Source: JBFMHP01 sp964557295
Lineage (GTDB): Bacteria; Pseudomonadota; Gammaproteobacteria; RBG-16-57-12
Assembly: GCA_964557295.1 (NCBI GenBank)
Contig: CAZKZP010000007.1
Span: forward strand, 1 to 64,000
Length of the DNA: 64,000 nt
Direction: 5' to 3'
Shown: in pieces, positions 39,940 through 49,057 of the stretch
How positions within the stretch are numbered: position 1 is the stretch's first letter
Layout: each line of letters begins with the position of its first letter
The notes under the pieces: model-generated
What the model saw: only the letters and a program-made list of their open reading frames with translations
The model's database searches: none
Told to the model about the DNA's origin: nothing
Position numbers and translations under genes: made by a program

Positions 39940-40821
39940 TCAAACCCCGGGCACGACCTTCTGTTGCAGCAGCTCCACCATCCGCTTGGCCGCATTCGAG
40001 AGGGTGCGGTCGCGGTGGAACACCATGCCCAGGGTGCGACTGAGGCGGATGTGATTGGGCTTCAGCTCGATGAGATCGCCGCCGAGCATCCCGGCCGGCA
40101 GCAGGCTCCAGCCCAGGCCGATCGACACCATCATCCGGATCGTTTCGAGATTGTTCGTGGTCATGCCGCGGCGGATGTTGCATTGATGCTTGAGCAACGC
40201 GGCCGCCAGGATCTGATAGGTGGTCGTGTCGGCCGTCGGCAGGATCGCGGGGTGTTCGCCGAGCTGTTGCGGGGTGAGGCGCTTGCGTAGCGCCAAGGGA
40301 TGCTGGGCGCCGCACACAAAGCACAGCGGGTCGCGCCACACGGCTTGCGCTGCCAACTGTTCCGGCAGTTGCAGCGGCAAGGTGATCACGCCGAACTCCA
40401 GCTGCCCGCCGCCCACCGCATCGAGGATCGCCTCCGAACCCATGAAGTGCAGATCGAGTTCGACCTCGGGATAGCGGGTGCTGTAGTCCCGCAGCACGGG
40501 CGGCAGCCGGTGCAGGCCGATGTGATGACTGGTGCCGATGCTCAGCCGCCCGGCCACATGGCCCGAAAGATTGCGGATCTGGCAGCGGCTGTCTTCGAGT
40601 TCCGCCAGGATGTGCTGCGCGCGCGGCAGCAGCGCGCGGCCGGCCTCGGTGAGGAAGATCTGATGGCCGATGCGATCAAACAGTTTCGCGTCCAATTCCT
40701 CCTCCAGTGCGAAGACGCGCTTGCTCACCGCCGGCTGGGTGAGAAACAGCCGCTCGGCGGCGCGGGAAAACGAGCCGGTCTCGGCGACGGCGATGAAGGC
40801 GGTCAAGTTGGCGGTTTGCAT
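39940..40821 (-). CDS. LysR-family regulator divergent from leuC
   Basis: The 293-residue protein has an N-terminal winged HTH (TAFIAVAETGSFSRAAERLF, LTQPAVSKRVFALEEELDAK) and an effector-binding half (GRLSIGTSHHIGLHRLPPVL, FGVITLPLQLPEQL, GLGWSLLPAGML). It is transcribed away from leuC, so it is a good candidate activator of the leucine operon; a LysR gene next to leuC is frequent in gammaproteobacteria. The 108-bp divergent gap contains a likely binding site (40875-40890). Confidence 0.9.
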   Translation of the reverse strand: MQTANLTAFIAVAETGSFSRAAERLFLTQPAVSKRVFALEEELDAKLFDRIGHQIFLTEAGRALLPRAQHILAELEDSRCQIRNLSGHVAGRLSIGTSHHIGLHRLPPVLRDYSTRYPEVELDLHFMGSEAILDAVGGGQLEFGVITLPLQLPEQLAAQAVWRDPLCFVCGAQHPLALRKRLTPQQLGEHPAILPTADTTTYQILAAALLKHQCNIRRGMTTNNLETIRMMVSIGLGWSLLPAGMLGGDLIELKPNHIRLSRTLGMVFHRDRTLSNAAKRMVELLQQKVVPGV

Positions 40822-40874
40822 GGCGGCGCTCGTCTATTCCAAAGATGAATAGATTATATGAAAAATATGAATTT

Positions 40875-40890
40875 GCGTAATAGATAACGC
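40875..40890. promoter_or_regulatory. Candidate LysR binding dyad upstream of leuC
   Basis: GCGTAAT-AG-ATAACGC is a 7-2-7 dyad with one mismatch in the lysR/leuC divergent region, just upstream of a possible -10 box for leuC (TACTAA at 40893-40898). A TATGAA direct repeat lies beside it. Weak evidence, from position and symmetry only. Confidence 0.35.
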
Positions 40891-40929
40891 GGTACTAAGA
40901 TCGCAGAACGATACGCAAAGGGCGAGCAT

Positions 40930-42333
40930 ATGGCAGGCAAGACTCTCTACGACAAACTCTGGGATTCCCACGTGGTGCGCACCGGCGATGACGGCGCCTC
41001 CCTCATCTATATCGATCGGCACCTGGTGCATGAGGTGACCTCGCCGCAGGCCTTCGAAGGGCTGCGCCTGGCCGGGCGCCAAGTGTGGCGGCGCGAGGCG
41101 AATCTCGCCACGCCGGACCACAACGTGCCGACCACCGACCGCCGCCTGGGCATCAGCGATCCCATCTCGCGCACCCAGGTCGAGACGCTGGACCAGAACT
41201 GCGTCGATTTCGGCATCACCGAGTTTCGCATGGACGATATCCGCCAGGGCATCGTGCATGTGGTCGGCCCGGAGCAGGGCGCGACCCTGCCGGGCATGAC
41301 GGTCGTCTGCGGCGACTCACATACCTCCACGCACGGGGCCTTCGGCGCACTGGCGCACGGCATCGGCACCTCGGAGGTCGAGCACGTGCTCGCCACGCAA
41401 TGCCTGATCCAGAAGAAATCCAAGAGCATGCTGATCAGCGTGGACGGGCGCGCCGCGCCGGGCGTCACCGCCAAGGACATCGTGCTCGCCATCATCGGCG
41501 AGATCGGCACCGCCGGCGGCACGGGCTATGCCATCGAGTTCGGCGGCGCGGCCATCCGCGCCTTGTCGATGGAAGGCCGCATGACGGTGTGCAATATGGC
41601 GATCGAGGCCGGCGCGCGCGCCGGGATGATCGGCGTGGATGACACGACCATCGACTACGTCAAGGGCCGTCCCTATGCCCCCACGGGCGAGAACTGGACG
41701 AAGGCCGTCGCCGCCTGGCGCGAGCTGCACAGCGATGCCGACGCGCAGTTTGACCGCGTGTTGCGCCTCGATGCCCGCAAGATCAAGCCGCAAGTGACCT
41801 GGGGCACCTCGCCGGAGATGGTGGTGGCGGTGGACGCGCGCGTGCCGGACCCGGCGCAGATCGCGGACCCTGTCAAACGCGCCGGCATGGTCGCGGCCCT
41901 GAAATACATGGGGCTGGAGGCCAATACGCCGATCACCAATATCAAACTGGACAAGGTCTTCATCGGTTCCTGCACCAACTCCCGCATCGAGGATCTGCGC
42001 GCCGCCGCCGCCGTGGCCAAGGGCAAGCGCGTCGCCGCGAACATCAAACAGGCGCTGGTCGTGCCGGGCTCCGGCCTGGTCAAACAGCAAGCGGAAAAAG
42101 AGGGGCTGGATCGCATCTTCATCGACGCTGGTTTCGAGTGGCGCGAGCCGGGCTGTTCGATGTGCCTGGCGATGAACGCCGATCGGCTGGAGCCGGGCGA
42201 GCGCTGTGCCTCCACCTCGAACCGCAATTTCGAAGGACGCCAAGGGCCGGGCGGGCGCACGCACCTGGTCAGCCCGGCGATGGCGGCCGCGGCGGCGATC
42301 GCCGGTCATTTTGTCGATGTCACCCAACGTTGA
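40930..42333 (+). CDS. leuC: 3-isopropylmalate dehydratase large subunit
   Basis: The 467-residue protein isomerises 2-isopropylmalate to 3-isopropylmalate with LeuD. It begins MAGKTLYDKLWDSHVV, the usual LeuC start. The 4Fe-4S cysteines are visible in VFIGSCTNSRIEDLRAAA and WREPGCSMCLAMN. VVCGDSHTSTHGAFGALAHG is the aconitase-family signature. The length is normal. It is first in a leucine operon that continues, after a small lipoprotein gene, with leuD and leuB. Confidence 0.97.
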   Translation: MAGKTLYDKLWDSHVVRTGDDGASLIYIDRHLVHEVTSPQAFEGLRLAGRQVWRREANLATPDHNVPTTDRRLGISDPISRTQVETLDQNCVDFGITEFRMDDIRQGIVHVVGPEQGATLPGMTVVCGDSHTSTHGAFGALAHGIGTSEVEHVLATQCLIQKKSKSMLISVDGRAAPGVTAKDIVLAIIGEIGTAGGTGYAIEFGGAAIRALSMEGRMTVCNMAIEAGARAGMIGVDDTTIDYVKGRPYAPTGENWTKAVAAWRELHSDADAQFDRVLRLDARKIKPQVTWGTSPEMVVAVDARVPDPAQIADPVKRAGMVAALKYMGLEANTPITNIKLDKVFIGSCTNSRIEDLRAAAAVAKGKRVAANIKQALVVPGSGLVKQQAEKEGLDRIFIDAGFEWREPGCSMCLAMNADRLEPGERCASTSNRNFEGRQGPGGRTHLVSPAMAAAAAIAGHFVDVTQR

Positions 42334-42347
42334 ATGAGGTTTGGCCT

Positions 42348-42473
42348 ATGTTGAAGTACGTGAGCATGGTTTTGTTGGTCGTCGTCAGCGTGAGCGGATG
42401 CGCCACCATGGAGGGCTTGGGCAAGGATCTGGGCGCGCTCGGCGACAAGATCGAAGACGCCGCGACGAAATAA
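42348..42473 (+). CDS. Entericidin-like small lipoprotein
   Basis: The 41-residue product starts at ATG 42348, 14 bp after leuC and 15 bp before leuD. It has a hydrophobic signal (YVSMVLLVVVSVSGC) with lipobox VSGC at about residue 18, then ATMEGLGKDLGALGDKIEDA. The GLGxDxxxxGxxIxxAA pattern is that of the EcnA/EcnB entericidin family. These are membrane lipoproteins, in E. coli described as a bacteriolytic toxin/antidote pair; there is only one here. Co-transcription with leucine genes is evident from spacing. Confidence 0.82.
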   Translation: MLKYVSMVLLVVVSVSGCATMEGLGKDLGALGDKIEDAATK

Positions 42474-42488
42474 CGAGAGGACCGGAGC

Positions 42489-43136
42489 ATGGAAAAGTTT
42501 GTCATTCTGCACGGCCTGGTCGCGCCCTTGGATCGGCCGAACGTCGATACCGACGNNNNNNNNNNCGCGATCATCCCGAAACAATTCTTGAAATCCATCA
42601 AGCGCAGCGGCTTCGGGCCGAACGCCTTCGATGAATGGCGCTATCTCGATCACGGCGAGCCGGGCATGGACAATTCCAAGCGCCCGCTCAATCCGGAGTT
42701 CGTGCTCAACCAGCCACGCTATCAAGGCGCCGCGATCCTGCTGGCGCGCGAGAACTTTGGTTGCGGCTCCAGCCGCGAGCACGCGCCGTGGGCCTTGCTC
42801 GATTACGGCTTTCGCGCCGTCATTGCGCCGAGTTTTGCCGATATCTTCTTCAACAACTGCTTCAAGAACGGCATCCTGCCCATCGTGCTCGAGGCGAAGA
42901 TCGTCGATGCGCTTTTCGCAGAGGTCGCCGTGACTCCGGGTTACCGGCTGAATGTGGATCTGGCCAACCAGCGCGTGGTCACGCCCGCGGGCACGATGTA
43001 TAGTTTCGAGATCGACGCCTTCCGCAAACACTGTCTGCTCAACGGTCTGGATGACATCGGCCTGACCTTGCAGCATATCGACGCGATCAAGGCGTATGAA
43101 GCGCGCCGCCGCAACGAGGCGCCGTGGTTGCTTTGA
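42489..43136 (+). CDS. leuD: 3-isopropylmalate dehydratase small subunit (assembly gap inside)
   Basis: The roughly 215-residue partner of LeuC. It begins MEKFVILHGLVAPLDRPNVD and has the conserved swivelling-domain motifs IIPKQFLKSIKRSGFG, LARENFGCGSSREHAPWAL and FADIFFNNCFKNGILPI. Ten Ns at 42556-42565 interrupt the conserved VDTD-AIIPKQ join. LeuD proteins have nothing between these two parts, and the flanking bases (GACG and CGCG) can overlap to give GAC GCG. The true gap is therefore probably zero or negative, and the gene intact. GAGAGGACC precedes the ATG. Confidence 0.95.
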   Translation: MEKFVILHGLVAPLDRPNVDTDXXXXAIIPKQFLKSIKRSGFGPNAFDEWRYLDHGEPGMDNSKRPLNPEFVLNQPRYQGAAILLARENFGCGSSREHAPWALLDYGFRAVIAPSFADIFFNNCFKNGILPIVLEAKIVDALFAEVAVTPGYRLNVDLANQRVVTPAGTMYSFEIDAFRKHCLLNGLDDIGLTLQHIDAIKAYEARRRNEAPWLL

Positions 43137-43137
43137 T

Positions 43138-43261
43138 GTAGGGTGGGTTAGCGTTTTATGCGTAACCCACCCGGCGTGCGAAGCACACGATATTTTTGAT
43201 TCTTGTGTCGCCGGCGGCGACGGATTGGTGGGTTACGCAAAAGGCGCCAACCCACCCTAGA
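43138..43261. repeat. Dispersed palindromic repeat between leuD and leuB
   Basis: This 124-bp element has terminal inverted arms TAGGGTGGGTTAGCG and CGCCAACCCACCCTA, and internal GCGTAACCCACC/GGTGGGTTACGC arms. It is a widespread gammaproteobacterial type (GGGTGGGTTACGC). It lies within the leucine operon and could form a large mRNA stem. Confidence 0.75.
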
Positions 43262-43277
43262 TTGAATAGGATTAGAC

Positions 43278-44360
43278 ATGACCAAAAAGATTGCGGTACT
43301 CCCCGGCGATGGCATCGGCACCGAGATCGTGGCTGAGGCCGTGAAGGTGCTCTATGCGCTGCGCGATGATTTCGGCCTGAAGATCGAATGTGAACACGCC
43401 CTGGTCGGCGGTGCTGGCTATGACGCCTTCGGCACGCCGCTGCCTGAGTCCACCATGAAACTGGCGAAAGAAGCCGACGCCGTGCTGCTCGGCGCGGTGG
43501 GCGGTTATAAATGGGAATCGCTCGATATCTCCGTGCGTCCCGAAAAAGGCCTGCTCGGCCTGCGCGCTGGTCTGGGGCTATTCGCCAACCTGCGCCCCGC
43601 GATCCTCTACCCGCAGCTGGCGGGGGCCTCCACGCTCAAGCCCGAGGTGGTCTCCGGCCTGAACCTGATGATCGTGCGCGAGCTGACCGGCGGCATTTAT
43701 TTTGGCCAGCCGCGCGGCATCCGCGTGCTGGAAAACGGCGAGCGCCAGGGTTTCAATACACTGGTCTACAAGGAATCGGAGATCGAACGCATCGGCCGCT
43801 GCGCCTTCGAGATCGCCATGAAGCGCGACAAGCGCGTCTGCTCGGTCGACAAGGCCAATGTGTTAGAGTGCACCGAGCTGTGGCGCGAGGTGATGACGCG
43901 GGTCGGCAAGGATTATCCCGAGGTGCAGCTCACGCATATGTACGTCGACAACGCGGCGATGCAGCTGGTGCGCGCGCCCAAGCAGTTCGACGTGATGGTC
44001 ACCACGAATATGTTCGGCGACATCCTCTCGGATTGCGCGGCGATGCTCACCGGCTCGATCGGCATGCTGCCGTCGGCGGCGCTCGATGCCCACGGCAAGG
44101 GCATGTACGAGCCGATCCACGGCTCGGCCCCGGACATCGCCGGCAAGAACATCGCCAATCCGCTGGCGACGATTCTTTCCGTGGCGATGATGTTGCGGTA
44201 TACACTGAATGCCCCGGCGCTGGCCGATCGGGTCGAGGCCGCCGTCAACCGCACGCTCGATCAGGGCTATCGCACGGGCGACATCTACACGGATGGCATG
44301 AACAAGGTCGGCACCTCCGCGATGGGAGATGCCGTGGTAGCCGCGCTGCGCGCTGCGTGA
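43278..44360 (+). CDS. leuB: 3-isopropylmalate dehydrogenase
   Basis: The 360-residue NAD-dependent enzyme performs oxidative decarboxylation, the third step of leucine synthesis. It starts KKIAVLPGDGIGTEIVAEAV, has ELTGGIYFGQPRG, CSVDKANVLECTELWREV and the signature MFGDILSDCAAMLTGSIGML, and ends with GDAVVAALRAA. The length is typical. The ATG has AGGATTAG upstream, after the intergenic repeat. Confidence 0.97.
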   Translation: MTKKIAVLPGDGIGTEIVAEAVKVLYALRDDFGLKIECEHALVGGAGYDAFGTPLPESTMKLAKEADAVLLGAVGGYKWESLDISVRPEKGLLGLRAGLGLFANLRPAILYPQLAGASTLKPEVVSGLNLMIVRELTGGIYFGQPRGIRVLENGERQGFNTLVYKESEIERIGRCAFEIAMKRDKRVCSVDKANVLECTELWREVMTRVGKDYPEVQLTHMYVDNAAMQLVRAPKQFDVMVTTNMFGDILSDCAAMLTGSIGMLPSAALDAHGKGMYEPIHGSAPDIAGKNIANPLATILSVAMMLRYTLNAPALADRVEAAVNRTLDQGYRTGDIYTDGMNKVGTSAMGDAVVAALRAA

Positions 44361-44383
44361 TTTGAATTAGAGTGAGGCGAGAA

Positions 44384-45496
44384 ATGAAACGGGTAGGGTT
44401 AGTTGGCTGGCGCGGCATGGTCGGATCGGTCCTGATGCAGCGCATGCGCGAGGAAAACGATTTTGCTCTGGTCGATCCGGTCTTCTTCACCACGTCCCAG
44501 CCCGGACGCCCCGGGCCGGCGATCGGCAAGGCTGTCCCGGCGCTGAAGGATGCCCACGACATCGACGCGCTCAAGGCCATGGAGGTGATCATCACCTGCC
44601 AGGGCGGCGATTACACCAAGGCGGTGTATCCGAAGTTGCGCGCGGCGGGCTGGAACGGCTACTGGATCGACGCGGCCTCCGCCTTGCGCATGGAACCCGA
44701 CAGCATCATCATCCTCGACCCGGTCAATCTGCACGTGATCCAGGATGCGCTGCGCGAAGGCCGCAAGACCTATGTCGGCGGCAATTGTACCGTGAGTCTC
44801 ATGCTGATGGCGCTGGGCGGCCTGTTCGAGCACGATCTGGTGGAATGGATCACGCCGATGACCTACCAGGCGGCCTCCGGCGCGGGCGCGCAGAACATGC
44901 GCGAGCTGCTCACGCAGATGGGTGCGATCCACGGCCAGGTGGAAGGCCTGCTGGCGGACCCGGCCTCGGCCATCCTGGAGATTGATAAACGAGTCGCGGA
45001 TTACCTGCGCTCCGATGCCTATCCGAAAGACATTTGGGGCGTGCCGCTCGGCGGCTCGCTGATCCCCTGGATCGATACCCAGCTCGACAGCGGCCAAAGC
45101 CGCGAAGAGTGGAAGGGCGGGGTCGAGACCAACAAGATCCTCGGGCGCACCGAGCGGCCGATCCCGGTCGATGGTTTGTGCGTGCGCATCGGCGCCATGC
45201 GCTGCCATTCCCAGGCCTTGACCATCAAGCTCCGCAAGGACGTGCCGCTCGACGAGATCGAGGCGATGATCGCCGAGGCCAACGACTGGGTGAAGGTGGT
45301 GCCGAATCAGCGCGACATCACCGTGCGCGAGCTGACCCCCGCCGCCGTCACGGGCACCTTGACCGTCCCCGTGGGACGCATGCGCAAACTGGCGATGGGA
45401 CGCGACTATCTCTCGGCGTTCACCGTCGGCGATCAGTTGCTGTGGGGCGCCGCCGAGCCGTTGCGCCGCATGTTGCGTATCCTGTTGGAGCAGTGA
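44384..45496 (+). CDS. asd: Aspartate-semialdehyde dehydrogenase
   Basis: The 370-residue enzyme reduces aspartyl phosphate for lysine, methionine and threonine synthesis. ATG 44384 (MKRVGLVGWRGMVGSVLMQR) is preceded by GAGGCGAG; a GTG four codons upstream is less likely. The active-site Cys is in GGNCTVSLMLMALGGLF, with YQAASGAGAQNMRELL and MRCHSQALTIKL also conserved. It belongs to the Gram-negative (E. coli/Vibrio) type. It lies 23 bp behind leuB. Confidence 0.97.
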   Translation: MKRVGLVGWRGMVGSVLMQRMREENDFALVDPVFFTTSQPGRPGPAIGKAVPALKDAHDIDALKAMEVIITCQGGDYTKAVYPKLRAAGWNGYWIDAASALRMEPDSIIILDPVNLHVIQDALREGRKTYVGGNCTVSLMLMALGGLFEHDLVEWITPMTYQAASGAGAQNMRELLTQMGAIHGQVEGLLADPASAILEIDKRVADYLRSDAYPKDIWGVPLGGSLIPWIDTQLDSGQSREEWKGGVETNKILGRTERPIPVDGLCVRIGAMRCHSQALTIKLRKDVPLDEIEAMIAEANDWVKVVPNQRDITVRELTPAAVTGTLTVPVGRMRKLAMGRDYLSAFTVGDQLLWGAAEPLRRMLRILLEQ

Positions 45497-45512
45497 TCAT
45501 GGATCTCCCGCG

Positions 45513-46436
45513 ATGAGGCCGACGTATGACGTGGCCGTGGTGGGCGCGGCCGGTGCCGATGGCGCCGCGCTGATTGCCGCCCTGGCTGAGCGCGGGTTTC
45601 CCCTCGGACAATTATTCGCGGTGGACAGCGGCAATGCCACCGGCACCCTCATCGAGTGCACGGGGCAAACGGTGCGGGTGGAGGATCTTGCCGCGTTCGA
45701 TTTCTCCCGCGCGCAGCTAGCCTTCTTTTTGCTATCGGCTGCGGAGGCGCGGCGCCATGTTCCAAGGGCGGTGGCCGCCGGTTGTTTGGTCATCGATCAC
45801 AGTCAGGCCTTTCGTTATGTCGATGAGATACCGCTCGTCATCGCCGCAATCAATCCACACGACCTCGCCGGGTGTGAAAATCGCTCGGTGATTGCGATCC
45901 CGGCGCCCGCCACCGTCCGGATGTTGCTGGCGCTCGAACCGTTGCGTGAGGCCGGCATCGTGCGGATCATCGCCAGTCTTCCCGACGATCAGGAAGCGGG
46001 GGCCGGAGGGCTGCCATCAGTCATGAAGGGCGCTCCTGCCCCAGGTTATACCGCGGCGGAAATGTCTCTGAGGCTGGAAACTCAAAAGGTGCTTGGCGAC
46101 CGCGGCATCGGTGTCAATCCGGTGGTGCGGCCCTGTGTGGCCGGTGGAGACACGGTCGAGCTGCACATCCAGACCCAGGAGAAGGTGAGCCTTGCCCAGG
46201 CCTGTGAGCTTTTGCGCAATGCCCCGGATCTGGCGGTAATCGATGATTCCGGAGCGGGTGGCGTGGCGGCGCAGAGCCAGCACGGCGCGAGGGATCGCAT
46301 CACCGTCGCCCGGATTCGGGAAGACCTTTCCGGTGTGAATGGGCTTGATCTTTGGATTGTTGCTGATAATGTACGTAGAATCATGGCGATCAACAGTGTC
46401 CAACTCGCAGAAATTTTGACAAAAAGCGGCGCCTAG
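45513..46436 (+). CDS. usg: USG-1-like Asd paralogue lacking the catalytic cysteine
   Basis: The 307-residue protein is of the semialdehyde-dehydrogenase fold (YDVAVVGAAGADGAALIAAL, HVPRAVAAGCLVIDHSQAFR, GIGVNPVVRPCVAGGDTVEL). The active-site loop reads SVIAIPAPATVRMLLALEPL, where true Asd has a GNCT/PNC motif, so the catalytic Cys is absent and the enzyme is probably inactive. The same gene, usg, lies between asd and fimV in Pseudomonas, where its function is also unclear. It follows asd by 16 bp. Confidence 0.85.
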   Translation: MRPTYDVAVVGAAGADGAALIAALAERGFPLGQLFAVDSGNATGTLIECTGQTVRVEDLAAFDFSRAQLAFFLLSAAEARRHVPRAVAAGCLVIDHSQAFRYVDEIPLVIAAINPHDLAGCENRSVIAIPAPATVRMLLALEPLREAGIVRIIASLPDDQEAGAGGLPSVMKGAPAPGYTAAEMSLRLETQKVLGDRGIGVNPVVRPCVAGGDTVELHIQTQEKVSLAQACELLRNAPDLAVIDDSGAGGVAAQSQHGARDRITVARIREDLSGVNGLDLWIVADNVRRIMAINSVQLAEILTKSGA

Positions 46437-46633
46437 TTATAAAGAATTGCCGGTTGGTGTCGAAGTAAAGCTCAATGAGAGTTATAACCACAACCCTTGA
46501 TATGAGTGAGGAGTCTCTGGATATCGTGCGCGAGCACGCTCGCAAACGAACGATCACAGCGCGCCGCTGATCATTCAGAACCTCCTAAAATAAGAAGTAT
46601 TACATCCAATTGAGAGAAATAAAGGGATCACAT

Positions 46634-48997
46634 ATGGGGCGTAGATTTGCCTTACTCACCGCAGCATTCCTGTTGGCCAATCCCGGTGGCGCATATGCCT
46701 TGGGTCTTGGCGATATTCAGATGAACTCCGCACTGAATCAGCGCATGGATGCCGAGATCGAGTTGAAATCTGTCCGAGAAGGCGATCTGGACGGCTTGAA
46801 GATTTCACTGGCGGAGAGCGATATCTTCCGGCAACACGGGATCGACCGGCTCGATTTCCTCTCCATGTTCAGTTTCGATTTGCTGAAGAAAGCCGATGGC
46901 ACCCCGTATATCAAGGTGACATCGCCGCAACCCATTCGTGAGCCGTTTCTGAACTTCCTGGTCGATATTCAATGGTCCAGCGGTCGCATGGTTCGTCAAT
47001 ATACCGTGCTGGTCGACCCCCCGACGATCACCCAAGAAGCGCCAGTCGCTCCGATCGAGGCGCCGGTGGTGAGTGAGCCGAGCACGGTGGTGCGCACCGA
47101 TACCCTCTATGCCCCCGTGCCGGAGCCGGTCCAGATCGCGCCGCCCGCCCAGGAGACCCCCGTCGAAGCGCCTCCCGTGGAGGATAGGATGGGGACACCG
47201 GAACCCACCACCACCGCAGAAGGCGGGATGGAATACGGCCGCAGCCAACGCAATGACACGCTGCTGAGCATCGCCAAGCAAATGCGCCCCAATGACAACG
47301 TGTCCATTGAGCAAGTGATGCTGGCGTTGCTGCGTGATAATCCGAACGCCTTTTATCGCAATAACGTGAACAATCTTAAGGCGGGCTACGTGCTTCGCAT
47401 CAACGATGTGGCGCAGATTGCCTCCGTGAACGCCACCGAGGCGAACCGCGAGATCAGTCGCCAGAATCAGGAGTGGAGGAACACCAGCTACGCCTCCGCA
47501 CCCGCCCAGCAGAAGACTGCCGGCGGCGAAGGCCGCGCGGCAACCGAAACAACCGTCGCCGGCGGGACAGGCGCGCCAGCGGCGGCAGCCGAAGAGGCGC
47601 GGCTGCGCCTGGTCAGTCCGGGCAGCCAAATGGTCGCATCCGCCGGCACTGGCGACGCGGCGGCCACCCAGGCGTTGCAGGACGCACTGGCTGTTGCCAA
47701 CGAGGCGCTGACTGCCAGCAAATCTGAAAACGAGGAGATGGGGCAGCGCGTCAAGGCACTGGAGGAGCAGGTCCAATCGATGCAGAAGCTGGTCACGCTC
47801 AAGGACGAACAGCTCGCATCGATGGCCGCGAACGCCCAGGCGGCCGAGGGTGATACCGGGGATATCCTGAGCAATCCTCTGGTGCTCGGTATCCTCGCCG
47901 TGGTCGTCGCCTTGGTGGGTGTGTTGGGCTACCTGCTCATGCGCCGCCGCAAGGAGACTGACTTCCATGAGAGCATCCTGAGCCAGTCGGTGGCGGTGGC
48001 AACGCCTGAGGACGAGTTTGTCTCAGCCCGCCCGGCCGCGGGCGCTGCTGCGGCAGTGGAAGTGAGGAGCGGTGCGGCGGATCGCGAAGAAAGTTCGCTG
48101 CTGACCGACTTCACGACGACGACGATGGAAGGTTTGCAGACCGATGTCGGTGAAATCGATCCGATGTCGGAGGCCGATGTCTATCTGGCCTATGGCCGCT
48201 ACAACCAGGCCGAGGATATCATCAATCAGGCGATTGCCTCCGACCCGACGCGCGAGGACTTCCGCTTCAAGCTGTTGGAGATCCATCACGCCGCCAAAGA
48301 AAAGGATAAGTTCGTCCGGCAGGCGGAGACCTTGCGCGGATTGCTCGGCGGCACCAGCGGTGCGACCTGGGCGCGGGTTGCGGAGATGGGCCGTGAACTT
48401 TATCCCGAGCATCCTTTGTTTGCCGGCGCTGGTGTGGATGCCTCCGAGGATATGCTGGAAAGCGCGCTGGATTTCGACTTCGAAGGCCTAGACCAGCCGG
48501 CCAAGGCCGCTCCGGCGCGGCAGACCGCTCAAGCGACCGATGCCAACAGCCTGGAATTCGATCTGGGTGATTTCGGCGACTTCGCAAAGGCCGCTCCGTC
48601 TGAGCAGACGGAAACGGCGCTGGAGAGCACACTCGATTTCGAGGCCATGTCATTCGAGCCGGAGACCGCGGCGAAACCGGCCGCGACAAAGCCGGAACCG
48701 AAGGAGGAAATCGAATTCGATTTGGCCGACTTGGCGTTTGCCGAGGAATCCATGAAATCCGGAGAGGTCGAGCCTCTGCCCGGCCTCGATCGCATGGAGT
48801 TCGAGACGAAGAAACCGGCGGCCGAACCCAATCCGTTTACCGATGTCGATGAGGTCGGCACCAAACTCGATCTGGCCAAGGCCTATATGGACATGGAGGA
48901 TAAGGAAGGCGCGCAGAGCATTCTGGAAGAAGTGCTCCAGGAAGGTACCGAGGAGCAGAAGCGTCAGGCCAATGAGCTGATACGCAAGCTCGGTTAA
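46634..48997 (+). CDS. fimV: FimV, type IV pilus and polarity hub protein
   Basis: The 787-residue protein has a signal peptide (FALLTAAFLLANPGGAYA), then the conserved FimV N-terminal domain (GLGDIQMNSALNQRMDAEIE, REPFLNFLVDIQWSSGRMVR), a LysM-like region (SIEQVMLALLRDNPNAFYRN), a coiled coil (about residues 345-400), one TM helix (LVLGILAVVVALVGVLGYLL, about 415-435), an acidic cytoplasmic part with TPR-like repeats, and the C-terminal domain DLAKAYMDMEDKEGAQSILE. In Pseudomonas, FimV organises cell poles, twitching and cAMP signalling. ATG 46634 begins the signal peptide. Synteny with asd-usg-fimV-truA supports the name. Confidence 0.94.
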   Translation: MGRRFALLTAAFLLANPGGAYALGLGDIQMNSALNQRMDAEIELKSVREGDLDGLKISLAESDIFRQHGIDRLDFLSMFSFDLLKKADGTPYIKVTSPQPIREPFLNFLVDIQWSSGRMVRQYTVLVDPPTITQEAPVAPIEAPVVSEPSTVVRTDTLYAPVPEPVQIAPPAQETPVEAPPVEDRMGTPEPTTTAEGGMEYGRSQRNDTLLSIAKQMRPNDNVSIEQVMLALLRDNPNAFYRNNVNNLKAGYVLRINDVAQIASVNATEANREISRQNQEWRNTSYASAPAQQKTAGGEGRAATETTVAGGTGAPAAAAEEARLRLVSPGSQMVASAGTGDAAATQALQDALAVANEALTASKSENEEMGQRVKALEEQVQSMQKLVTLKDEQLASMAANAQAAEGDTGDILSNPLVLGILAVVVALVGVLGYLLMRRRKETDFHESILSQSVAVATPEDEFVSARPAAGAAAAVEVRSGAADREESSLLTDFTTTTMEGLQTDVGEIDPMSEADVYLAYGRYNQAEDIINQAIASDPTREDFRFKLLEIHHAAKEKDKFVRQAETLRGLLGGTSGATWARVAEMGRELYPEHPLFAGAGVDASEDMLESALDFDFEGLDQPAKAAPARQTAQATDANSLEFDLGDFGDFAKAAPSEQTETALESTLDFEAMSFEPETAAKPAATKPEPKEEIEFDLADLAFAEESMKSGEVEPLPGLDRMEFETKKPAAEPNPFTDVDEVGTKLDLAKAYMDMEDKEGAQSILEEVLQEGTEEQKRQANELIRKLG

Positions 48998-49017
48998 CGG
49001 CCAACCCGGTTTAATTC

Positions 49018-49057
49018 AAGGCCCGCTTGGGATATCCTGAGCGGGCCTTGTGTTTTT
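49018..49057 (+). terminator. Rho-independent terminator after fimV
   Basis: The stem AAGGCCCGCT / AGCGGGCCTT (10 bp, perfect) has a 12-base loop, followed by GTGTTTTTC. It is a classic terminator 21 bp behind the fimV stop. The next gene's possible GTG start lies at its end. Confidence 0.85.
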
